Source: Sinorhizobium fredii USDA 257 (GTDB lineage Bacteria; Pseudomonadota; Alphaproteobacteria; Rhizobiales; Rhizobiaceae). Taken from it: a DNA stretch of 64,000 nt. The stretch is from the NCBI RefSeq assembly GCF_000265205.3, contig NT_187163.1:62001-126000 (forward strand). Reading direction: 5' to 3'. Below, one piece after another: positions 37,818-45,118 of this stretch (the first letter of the stretch is position 1; every line of letters starts with the position of its first letter). A program made the translations under genes and the position numbers. Under the pieces are notes generated by a model. The model was not told where the DNA came from, ran no database searches, and saw nothing but the letters and a program-made list of their open reading frames with translations.

Positions 37818-39413
37818 TCATGCTTCTTCCTGCAAGGCGCGACGCAACCGGCGGATTACGACTCGACGCGCCTTGTCGTCCGCAGCCTTGGCCAGTTCGT
37901 CCTGCAGATCGAGGACGAGCGACTGGAAATCATTGTGCCAATCCGTCCGTCCGGCCAAAATCGGATCGATGCGCGGCGGAGGCATCACTTCGGAGATCTC
38001 GACCGCTCTTTGCCGGCTCAGACGAAAAGCGCTGTCCAGCCCCGGTCGGATCAGGTGATCCTGGGGTAGGAAGGTCACGAGGCGTTCCCTCAGCCCCTCA
38101 AGTGCGTCAGCCTCTCCATGGACGAGAAAGACACCAGCGCTGATCGGCTGCCGGGCCTGCACCCAGTCGGCAAGCTCTCCGCCATCGGCATGGCCGCTAT
38201 AGATGTCCAGCTTCCTGATCCGGGCACGGACGCGGATATCGTCGCCCTGTATGCGCACCGTCGAGGCGCCGTCTTCGAGAAAGCGCCCGAGCGTGCCGGC
38301 CGCCTGATACCCGACCAACAACACTGTCGCCTCGTCTCGCCAGAGCCAATTCTTCAACCGGTGGCGAATGCGCCCGGCCTCGCACATGCCGCTCGCAGCG
38401 ATGACGATGTGGAAGCCCCTGATGAAATCAATCGCCTTGGACTGCTCCGCCGTCTCGGTGAAGCGCACGTTCTTCGCCTCGATTGCCCTGACAAGAACAT
38501 CGCCGTTTTCAAGCTCGCGCGCATGCCGGCGGAAGATCTCGCTCGCGCGTGTAGCAAGTGGAGAGTCGATGATGATCGGGCACTTGGGGACGCCACCAGT
38601 TTCCATCAGAAATACGAGGTCGGTAAGCAGCTCCTGCGTGCGTTCCACGGCAAAGGAAGGAATGATCAGTGCGCCGTTCGGATGCGCTGCCGTCAACACC
38701 TCGGAGCGCAGGATGTGACGTCGAGCGGCATCGTTCGTTTCGTCGCGCTCGACGTTGCCGTAGGTGCTCTCGCAGATGACATAATCCCAGCCACTCGGCG
38801 CTCTCGCATCGAACTGCAGGAGCTTGTGGCGCGGACCGATGTCGCCGGAAAACAACAAACGCAACGGCGACGGTGCGGCATCGATCTCCATCTCGACGGA
38901 GGCCGATCCGAGCAGATGTCCGGCATTCCAGAAACGGAAGCGAATTCCCTCGCCCGCCTTCTCCCAGGAGCCGAGGCGCACTTGCCGAAACAGTGTGATC
39001 GCGGAAGCGGCGTCGCGTGCGGTGTAAATCGGCGTCACGGTCTGCCGGCCCCGGCGCAGGTTGCGGCGATTGAGCTGGTCGACTTCGCTCTCCTGGATAT
39101 GCGCAGAGTCCGGCAGCATGACGGAGCAGAGATCCGTAGTCGCGGGCGTCGCGAAGATCGGGCCATCATAGCCAAGCCTGACAAGCTTCGGCAGCAGGCC
39201 CGAATGGTCGATATGCGCATGCGTGAGTATGACGGCGTCGATCTTCCTGGGGTCGAAGGGAAAGGGGCGGTAATTCAGTTCCTTTTCTGTCTTCGACCCT
39301 TGGAACAGACCGCAGTCGATGAGGATCTTCGTCGTACCGAATTCGACGAGTTGGCAGGAACCGGTAACGGTTCCCGCGGCACCATGAAAACGGATGATCG
39401 GTTCAATCGCCAC
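37818..39413 (-). CDS. Metallo-beta-lactamase/beta-CASP RNA nuclease
   Basis: 531 residues from a GTG at 39413. The open frame begins 87 bases further up, but that region holds the FixK box, which would then be inside the gene; the GTG places the box at a normal 64 bp. Metallo-beta-lactamase motif HAHIDH (residues 65-70), later FSGDIG and the AASGMCEAGRIRHRLKN beta-CASP motif, then the RMMBL segment with YSGHADGGEL. This family (YsxC/CPSF73-like, RNase J relatives) cuts RNA using two zinc ions. It may remodel mRNA at low oxygen (inference). Confidence 0.9.
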   Translation of the reverse strand: MAIEPIIRFHGAAGTVTGSCQLVEFGTTKILIDCGLFQGSKTEKELNYRPFPFDPRKIDAVILTHAHIDHSGLLPKLVRLGYDGPIFATPATTDLCSVMLPDSAHIQESEVDQLNRRNLRRGRQTVTPIYTARDAASAITLFRQVRLGSWEKAGEGIRFRFWNAGHLLGSASVEMEIDAAPSPLRLLFSGDIGPRHKLLQFDARAPSGWDYVICESTYGNVERDETNDAARRHILRSEVLTAAHPNGALIIPSFAVERTQELLTDLVFLMETGGVPKCPIIIDSPLATRASEIFRRHARELENGDVLVRAIEAKNVRFTETAEQSKAIDFIRGFHIVIAASGMCEAGRIRHRLKNWLWRDEATVLLVGYQAAGTLGRFLEDGASTVRIQGDDIRVRARIRKLDIYSGHADGGELADWVQARQPISAGVFLVHGEADALEGLRERLVTFLPQDHLIRPGLDSAFRLSRQRAVEISEVMPPPRIDPILAGRTDWHNDFQSLVLDLQDELAKAADDKARRVVIRRLRRALQEEA

Positions 39414-39470
39414 AGCACGGACCTCATCGAAGACAATGTCGAAGCATGCACGCTTGCATCGGCGGGCGAC

Positions 39471-39484
39471 TTGATGCGGATCAA
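39471..39484. promoter_or_regulatory. FixK/FNR box of the MBL nuclease gene
   Basis: TTGATGCGGATCAA, exact arms; centre 64 bp from the GTG at 39413. Its position argues for that start codon. Confidence 0.85.
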
Positions 39485-39560
39485 AGATGCAGACCGCCAT
39501 GCGTCGGCATCAGGCCTGGGCGGCGGCAAGTGGAACGAAGTCCACTCAATCCGGGGGCCT

Positions 39561-39640
39561 GCTGCATGTTTCCTTAAGTCGTAGCCGATTTCAGGATAAA
39601 ACATGCAGCGTTTCAAAGCGCTACAGCGTGCCTTGCGCGC
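39561..39640. repeat. RIME-like intergenic repeat, copy A
   Basis: Inverted arms GCTGCATGTTT (39561-39571) and AAACATGCAGC (39599-39609) surround an inner imperfect inverted repeat (CCTTAAGTCG/CGATTTCAGG). The tail TTTCAAAGCGCTACAGCG contains the stop codon of the OTC-like gene. As RNA from the leftward OTC transcript it would form a long hairpin, a plausible terminator or 3' stabiliser. Related to copies B, C and D. Confidence 0.75.
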
Positions 39641-40646
39641 TGACGTGGTGCGGGTCTCCAATGGTCGCGACAAGGATCGCCTTGATCGCGTGCATTCGGT
39701 TTTCCGCCTGATCGAAGACGAGAGAAGCTTTCGATTCAAAGATCGCGTCGGAGACCTCCATGCAGCCAAGACCGAACTGCTTTGCAACGCGGGCTCCTGC
39801 CTTTGTGCTGTTATCATGGAAAGCGGGCAAGCAATGCATGAACTTGCAATGCGGATTTTCGGTGGCCTCCATGACATTCGCCCTGACGCCGAACGGCGCT
39901 AGTAGTCTGATGCGCTCCGCCCAGCCCTCCTCCTGCTCTCCCAGCCAAGAAGCCGTGTAAATGAAATCAGCCGCCAGCACCCCGGCGCCCACATGTTCCA
40001 GGGCTGTAAACTTCCCACCATGCTTGCGCGCCTCCGACACCACGCCGTCAAGGAAGGACGGAGCGGGCCTGAATATCGGCGGCGAGACCATGCGGAAATC
40101 CATGCCGAGCTTGGCCGCGCCCATGGCGAGCGATCTGGCGATGGAGCTGCGACCGTCCCCCACAAAAGCGATCGTGACGTCGCGCAGCTCCTTGCCGGCA
40201 ATTTCCCGCATCGTCAGAAAATCCGCCAACGCGTGAATTGGATGGGATTCGTCGGTGAAGCCGTTATGGACGGGCACATGAGCGTAGGCCGCCAGCTCCT
40301 CCACAACGCTTTGGGCATGACCACAATATTCGATGGCGTCGTAGATCCTGCCGAGCACCCGGGCCGTGTCCTTGATCGATCCGCATTGCCCCACATGGCT
40401 TGCGGAAAGCGTCAGGCTGACGACGCGTGCGCCTTGGTCGTAGGCTGCGACTTCGGACCCGAAGAAAGCGCCGGTCGAGTCCCCCTCGCTCACGAGCACA
40501 ATATTCCTGCCACTGAGCCGGGGAGTTTCGTTGCCGTTTCGCCTCGCCGCCTTCAGCTCGGCGGCGAGCTGCAACAGAAATCGGATTTCCTCTGGTGCGA
40601 ACTGCTCGAGCGTCAGTACGCTACGGCCGCGAAGATCGATGGACAT
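39621..40646 (-). CDS. Ornithine carbamoyltransferase-like protein with a degenerate STRTR motif
   Basis: 341 residues aligning with OTC along the whole length: IKDTARVLGRIYDAIEYCG, LADFLTMREIAGKEL, the ornithine-side MHCLPAFHD and the C-terminal SKASLVFDQAENRMHAIKA. The carbamoyl-phosphate loop, STRTR in active OTCs, reads DSTGAFF (residues 56-62), so the key arginines are gone. HPTQ reads HPIH and GHKES reads GQCGS. Same length, so not a simple frameshift. It may be inactive, use another substrate, or be regulatory. The last residues and stop lie inside a RIME-like repeat. FixK box 184 bp upstream. Confidence 0.85.
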   Translation of the reverse strand: MSIDLRGRSVLTLEQFAPEEIRFLLQLAAELKAARRNGNETPRLSGRNIVLVSEGDSTGAFFGSEVAAYDQGARVVSLTLSASHVGQCGSIKDTARVLGRIYDAIEYCGHAQSVVEELAAYAHVPVHNGFTDESHPIHALADFLTMREIAGKELRDVTIAFVGDGRSSIARSLAMGAAKLGMDFRMVSPPIFRPAPSFLDGVVSEARKHGGKFTALEHVGAGVLAADFIYTASWLGEQEEGWAERIRLLAPFGVRANVMEATENPHCKFMHCLPAFHDNSTKAGARVAKQFGLGCMEVSDAIFESKASLVFDQAENRMHAIKAILVATIGDPHHVSAQGTL

Positions 40647-40823
40647 GACACGCCCCGTCGCCTTAAGTCAGTGGATTGGAACGCGCGCGAAATCGCAACT
40701 GTCTGAACCGCGGCTGGTGCAGTTGCCCTTTCTTGCGCTAGAACCACGCCTCTCACGTAATCTAAACAGCAAATACGAGCCGGAAGCTTTGACTCTCATC
40801 AAACTCCTGCCGCTTTCACCTCT

Positions 40824-40837
40824 TTGATGAACGTCAA
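40824..40837. promoter_or_regulatory. FixK/FNR box between the OTC-like gene and the 147-residue gene
   Basis: TTGATGAACGTCAA, exact arms, nearly midway between divergent starts (184 and 192 bp). Which side it serves is unclear. The intergenic region of 376 bases holds no other recognised feature. Confidence 0.78.
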
Positions 40838-41022
40838 AGACGAGACCCGCAATTTTCCCGAAAATCTCCTCCAATGCATTGCTCGCGGCGCGAAGTGATG
40901 CCGGGGTCAGAGGTAATTTGCAGGGGCTGGGCTCGCTGAGGGTCGCGTCCTGCTGAGGGTCCGCCGTGTTGAGGACAAGGCTCAGCGGGCGCGGTTGAGA
41001 AGCGTGTCTTATGGAGAGAAAC

Positions 41023-41466
41023 ATGGCTGTCGGCTACTCCGTCGGTCCGGTCAAGCACCCTCAGGTCGACAAAACGTACCGGCTGATCGAGGCGGTCGGA
41101 TACGACGTCGATTTGCAGGCCTGGCGCGACCTTTGCGCGACGGCATTCGCGCGAAAATGGCCGACGCCATATGCAGAAGAAGTAGTAACCGCAGAGAATC
41201 CGCTGGGTTATATCACCGGCGTCTGCATCATGCGCCTGGTGCACAACAAAACGTACGGCAGAATGCTCGACGTGCCGGTGTTCGTCGTCATAAGCGCAGG
41301 GGACACGCGCGGTGCGTCCAACGCCCTTCTCGGCTATTTGATGGCGGTCGCTCGCAACAAGCATTGCGGCTTCATTCGCGTCGCCGCACTTGAACCGGCC
41401 AACTGGCCTGGGTCGACGGATATGGGGCGGCGAAATGATCGCGGAATCCTCATACCTGTGCAATAA
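41023..41466 (+). CDS. Hypothetical protein (147 aa)
   Basis: 147 residues from MAVGYSVGPVKHPQ; GGAGAG before the ATG at 41023 is decisive over the one at 41011. Mixed alpha/beta, no membrane span. The centre (PLGYITGVCIMRLVH, VFVVISAGDTRGASNALLGYLMAVA) loosely recalls the beta-strand/helix order of a GNAT acetyltransferase or a CBS-like regulator, but I do not recognise the family. FixK box upstream suggests low-oxygen induction. It is convergent with the response-regulator gene across repeat copy B. Confidence 0.7.
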   Translation: MAVGYSVGPVKHPQVDKTYRLIEAVGYDVDLQAWRDLCATAFARKWPTPYAEEVVTAENPLGYITGVCIMRLVHNKTYGRMLDVPVFVVISAGDTRGASNALLGYLMAVARNKHCGFIRVAALEPANWPGSTDMGRRNDRGILIPVQ

Positions 41467-41510
41467 GTCCCAATGCCGGCTGGGAGCAATCTCAGTCGCC
41501 GTTGCTACTG

Positions 41511-41580
41511 CGTGTCTCCCTAAATCGGCGCCGATGTAAGGACAAAAGCATAAAACGATTCAAAGTGGTGAAACTACGCT
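41511..41580. repeat. RIME-like intergenic repeat, copy B
   Basis: Degenerate copy: CCCTAAATCGG/CCGATGTAAGG inner arms, then AAGGACAAAAGCATAAAACG and ATTCAAAGTGG. The CTA at 41574, equivalent to CTACAG in other copies, is the stop codon (minus strand) of the response-regulator gene, as in copy A. Confidence 0.65.
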
Positions 41581-42314
41581 TCATGCCGTGTCACCCTTGC
41601 GCTGAAGACATAGCCAACCCCTCTGACCGACTTGATAAGGCCGGGGAGGCTGGGGTTACGCTCGATTTTGCGCCGCAGCCGTGCAATCTGTGCGTCAATG
41701 GTGCGGTCGAAAGCTTCGAGGTTACGGCGCCGTGTCAGATCCATAAGCAATTCACGTTGAAGGACGCGACCCGCGTGCTTCACGAGCACACAGAGCATAT
41801 CGAACTCACCGGTCGTCAGCAGGATCTCGCTCCCAGTTTCCGACAGCAGTTGGCGACGCCCGATATCAAGACGCAGCCCCTCGAAGCAGTAGATTTCTGA
41901 CGACTGGTCGCCGAAGCTCGACGATGGCTGAGGTTGGCGGCGACGAAGAACGCCCCTGACTCGCGCCAGTACTTCCCGAAGGTGGAAGGGTTTGGCGATG
42001 TAGTCGTCCGCGCCGACCTCCAGCCCGACGACCCGGTCGACCACGTCATCGCGACCGGTCAGCATGATGAGCGGTACATCCGAGCGCGCGCGGAGGTCGC
42101 GCGCAAGCGTCAGCCCGTCCTCGCCAGGCAGCACCAGGTCGAGCAGGATGATGTCGATCGATTGTTTATCGAGGCAATCGCGCATCTCCTGTCCGTCGCC
42201 GGCGAGGGTTACGTGGTATCCTTCCTCCTCAAAATACCGCGACAGCATTTGTCGAATCCTCAAGTCGTCATCGACTACAAGGATGTGCTCGGGCAATGTC
42301 CGGGAACTCGTCAT
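41574..42314 (-). CDS. OmpR/PhoB-family response regulator
   Basis: 246 residues from MTSSRTLPEH, with GGGGGGCG before the ATG. Receiver domain with VDDD, phospho-acceptor in LLDLVLPGEDG (about residue 55), MLTGRDD and the conserved Lys in AKPFHLRE; then a winged-helix DNA-binding domain (EFDMLCVLVKHAG, RTIDAQIARLRRKIE, IKSVRGVGYVF). No cognate kinase with a matching arrangement lies beside it other than the hybrid kinase at 43213, which is read in the opposite direction. It is divergent from the FixK-like gene, with a shared 138-bp promoter region lacking a FixK box. Confidence 0.93.
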   Translation of the reverse strand: MTSSRTLPEHILVVDDDLRIRQMLSRYFEEEGYHVTLAGDGQEMRDCLDKQSIDIILLDLVLPGEDGLTLARDLRARSDVPLIMLTGRDDVVDRVVGLEVGADDYIAKPFHLREVLARVRGVLRRRQPQPSSSFGDQSSEIYCFEGLRLDIGRRQLLSETGSEILLTTGEFDMLCVLVKHAGRVLQRELLMDLTRRRNLEAFDRTIDAQIARLRRKIERNPSLPGLIKSVRGVGYVFSARVTRHEA

Positions 42315-42428
42315 GAAACGCCCCCCACACACGCTGCTTTCTTCGGCGCGCTGTTACGATCTGTTGCAATATAGCACCAAACTTCACATGCGCGTCGTCG
42401 TAAGGTTACGGCCCGGCGTTCAACTCTT

Positions 42429-42444
42429 CCATCATGAATGATGG
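42429..42444. repeat. 16-bp palindrome overlapping the FixK-like leader
   Basis: CCATCATGAATGATGG is fully palindromic and ends at the GGAGGGAG ribosome site of the Crp/FixK gene. It could be a regulator-binding operator or a hairpin affecting ribosome access. Confidence 0.4.
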
Positions 42445-42452
42445 AGGGAGTC

Positions 42453-43202
42453 ATGAGCGTTCAGGTCCTAAGCATCAAGGATGGTCACGCGGCGACCGCG
42501 GGTTCCGTGGGCTTGCCTTCGGCGGATCTTTCTTGCCTTTTCAGCCGACAAGCGCTCGAAAGATTCGAGCCCGGTGAAGCCATCTTTTGGGAGGGTGACG
42601 AAGCCACGCATATCTTCGAAGTCGAAGATGGAATGCTGCGAGCGCTGCGTCTGCTTGGCGACGGCCGTCGGATTATCGTGGGCTTCTTACGCACCGGAGA
42701 TCTCCTGGGTGTGTCGCTCAAGGAGCGATATCTTTACACGGTCGAGGCAATTTCCCCGGTGCAACTTCGCCGCTTCCCTCGTCGCCGCTTTGAAGACGAA
42801 GTGGCCCGCGATCCACGCTTGCAGGAGCAGCTATTCTCCAAGCTTCGCGATGAGATGACTGCTGCGCAGGATCAAGCCGTCCTTCTTTCACGCAGGAGTG
42901 CCGAGGAGAAGCTTGCCAACTTCCTGCTGCTGATGAAGGAGAGAGGGAACTCGGAGCATCGTGCCATTGTTGACCTCCCCATGACCCGCCTCGATATCGC
43001 CAATTATCTTGGCATGACGATCGAGACCGTATCTCGCACTATAACAAAGCTTGCAAACGGCGGTATCATCGCGGCAGCAGGACGCCGCTCGATCAAGGTC
43101 TTGAAGATGGAACCGCTTCGACTGCTGGCCGAGGGCGACGAAGGCGAGCACTGGATGCCCCCTCTCGCTCGTCCTGGTCGGTACGCATCCGCAAACGCTT
43201 GA
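42453..43202 (+). CDS. Crp/Fnr-family transcription regulator, FixK-like
   Basis: 249 residues from [10 protein letters not shown] with GGAGGGAG upstream. Cyclic-nucleotide-type beta-barrel (about 25-130: [31 protein letters not shown]), long dimer helix, and an HTH with [20 protein letters not shown] (about 190-210), the E-x2-S-R pattern that reads TTGA. Only one Cys lies in the N-terminal region, so no FNR iron-sulphur cluster is expected; it is more like FixK, whose activity depends on its level. It is the obvious candidate to bind the many FixK boxes here. Ten bases separate it from the hybrid kinase gene: one operon. Confidence 0.9.
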   Translation: MSVQVLSIKDGHAATAGSVGLPSADLSCLFSRQALERFEPGEAIFWEGDEATHIFEVEDGMLRALRLLGDGRRIIVGFLRTGDLLGVSLKERYLYTVEAISPVQLRRFPRRRFEDEVARDPRLQEQLFSKLRDEMTAAQDQAVLLSRRSAEEKLANFLLLMKERGNSEHRAIVDLPMTRLDIANYLGMTIETVSRTITKLANGGIIAAAGRRSIKVLKMEPLRLLAEGDEGEHWMPPLARPGRYASANA

Positions 43203-43212
43203 AAGACGCCAG

Positions 43213-45090
43213 ATGGAGAAACGGGAATCCAAGATCATCAATGCTCTCGACGGCGCCAACGTGATTGTCCACGCGCCCGACGGAACGATCCGGCAATGGA
43301 GCAAAGGCTGTGAGCAGCTTTACGGCTGGTCGGGCGAGGAAGCGCAGGGCAAAATTGTTCATGATCTTCTGTCCACCAGATTTCCCGTGCCGCTCGAGGA
43401 AATCCGCAATCACTTGAGTTGTCATGGTGCATGGTCGGGCGAGTTGGTACACAGACACAGCAATGGAACACCTGTGTTCGTCACTAGCCGATGGGTGCAG
43501 ACGGCCTCTGCAAGCGACCAGGTCGTCGTGCAAACTGATAGCGACATCACGAACCTTAGACGCGCTCAGGCCGATCTGGCGGCGCGAGAGGCACATCTCC
43601 GCTCCATCCTCGATACCGTCCCCGAGGCAATGGTGGTGATCGATGAAACAGGCACGATCACCTCCTTCAGCGTGGCGGCGGAACGGCTATTCGGACATGC
43701 CGAGAGCGAAGTGGTTGGATTGAACGTCAATATGCTGATGCCCTCTCCCCACCGAGAGGCGCATGACCACTATCTGGACAACTACCTACGCACAGGCGAG
43801 CGGCGCATCATCGGAATTGGGCGGGTCGTCACCGGCCTACGAAAGGACGGCACAACGTTCCCAATGGAGCTCTCAGTGGGGGAAGCGATGGCTAATGGCC
43901 GCCGCATATTCACCGGCTTCATCCGAGATCTGACCAGTCGCCAGCGCGTCGAGGAGGAGCTTAGGCAAGCCCAGAAAATGGAAGCCGTTGGTCAACTGAC
44001 CGGCGGCTTGGCGCATGATTTCAACAATCTGCTGACTGTGATCACCGGCAATCTGGAGATGATAGAGGCCCGGCTGCAAGACGAGAAGCTCAGAGGACTC
44101 TTGCGAGAAGCTCAGGCGGCGGCCGACGATGGAGCAAAGTTGACAGCACAATTGCTGGCATTCGGTCGGCGTCAGCCTCTTAATCCGAAGCTCGTCGACG
44201 TTGGAGAACTTGTCGCTAACTTTTCGAAGCTTCTGTCCAGAACCCTGGGCGAGACCATAGAATTATCAACGATCGTAAAGGGCAGCAGTAATCTCGCCCT
44301 GATCGACGTCTCCCAACTTCAAAACGCCCTCCTGAACCTGGGGCTGAACGCGCGCGACGCAATGCCAAACGGTGGCCGCCTGACCATCGAGATTTCGACC
44401 ACGGCCCTCGACCGTGACTACGCCCAGATGTACCCAGAGGTGCGAATGGGACACTATGTCCTGGTTGCCGTAACGGACACGGGCGTCGGCATGACCGAAG
44501 AGATCAAGCGTCGCGCTTTCGAGCCCTTCTTCACCACGAAAGGCACCGGTGCGGGAACAGGCCTTGGCCTCAGCATGGTCTACGGCTTCGTCAAGCAATC
44601 CGGAGGGCATATTCAGCTCTATAGTGAGCCCGGTCAGGGAGCGAGCGTCCGCCTCTTCCTACCCGCAACTCGAGGAGCAAGCCAGTCCGCCCAGGTTGGC
44701 GCAGGAGAAGATGCGGCCACAGAGCCGATTCCAAGGGGCCATGAGACGATACTTGTCGTCGAGGACGATGCACGGGTGCGCCGAGTCGTAGTCTCGCGAC
44801 TGCGCGATGCCGGGTATTCCGTTATTGAGGCGGAAGCCGGTGCGCAGGCGCTTCAATTCCTGTCGGAGCATCCGGAAGTCTCTCTCGTTTTTGCCGACAT
44901 GATAATGCCGGGCGGCATGAGTGGCGACGAGTTAGCCCAGCATGTGCGCGAACTCAGACCCAGTGTGAAAATGCTGTTCACGTCGGGCTACGCCGGGCCG
45001 AGCGCTGCCGGCAGGGCGGCAGGAAGTTGGCTGCAAAAGCCCTACACCGCCAGAGAGCTGGCGTTGCGGCTACGAGAGCTGCTCGATTGA
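43213..45090 (+). CDS. FixL-like haem-PAS hybrid histidine kinase with receiver domain
   Basis: 625 residues: PAS-A (about 5-115), PAS-B (about 128-250), HisKA/HATPase (about 258-485) and a C-terminal receiver (about 510-625). PAS-B follows FixL closely: [15 protein letters not shown] with His184 where FixL binds haem, then [20 protein letters not shown] and FTGFIRDLT. Phospho-acceptor His268 (GGLAHDFNN), N-box [12 protein letters not shown]-boxes DTGVGM and [11 protein letters not shown]; receiver Asp562 in FADMIMPG. Without membrane helices it is a cytosolic oxygen sensor by inference. The receiver on the kinase resembles the FixL hybrids of Rhizobium that act with FixK-type regulators. Follows the FixK-like gene by ten bases. 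Confidence 0.93.
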   Translation: MEKRESKIINALDGANVIVHAPDGTIRQWSKGCEQLYGWSGEEAQGKIVHDLLSTRFPVPLEEIRNHLSCHGAWSGELVHRHSNGTPVFVTSRWVQTASASDQVVVQTDSDITNLRRAQADLAAREAHLRSILDTVPEAMVVIDETGTITSFSVAAERLFGHAESEVVGLNVNMLMPSPHREAHDHYLDNYLRTGERRIIGIGRVVTGLRKDGTTFPMELSVGEAMANGRRIFTGFIRDLTSRQRVEEELRQAQKMEAVGQLTGGLAHDFNNLLTVITGNLEMIEARLQDEKLRGLLREAQAAADDGAKLTAQLLAFGRRQPLNPKLVDVGELVANFSKLLSRTLGETIELSTIVKGSSNLALIDVSQLQNALLNLGLNARDAMPNGGRLTIEISTTALDRDYAQMYPEVRMGHYVLVAVTDTGVGMTEEIKRRAFEPFFTTKGTGAGTGLGLSMVYGFVKQSGGHIQLYSEPGQGASVRLFLPATRGASQSAQVGAGEDAATEPIPRGHETILVVEDDARVRRVVVSRLRDAGYSVIEAEAGAQALQFLSEHPEVSLVFADMIMPGGMSGDELAQHVRELRPSVKMLFTSGYAGPSAAGRAAGSWLQKPYTARELALRLRELLD

Positions 45091-45118
45091 CGTGCGAGGT
45101 GGCAACTGACAAGGCTCG

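Noticed and set aside
38118..39584. 488-codon rightward open frame
   Set aside because: Opposite strand of the MBL nuclease, whose catalytic motifs are intact; no family resemblance in the shadow.
41023..41466. Assignment as GNAT acetyltransferase
   Set aside because: Only a loose strand/helix resemblance; the acetyl-CoA loop Q/RxxGxG/A is not clear.
41574..42314. Response regulator as FixJ
   Set aside because: The output domain is a winged helix of the OmpR/PhoB type, not the LuxR-type HTH of FixJ.
42453..43202. Regulator as a true FNR
   Set aside because: The N-terminal cysteine cluster for a [4Fe-4S] centre is absent; FixK-like is the better call.
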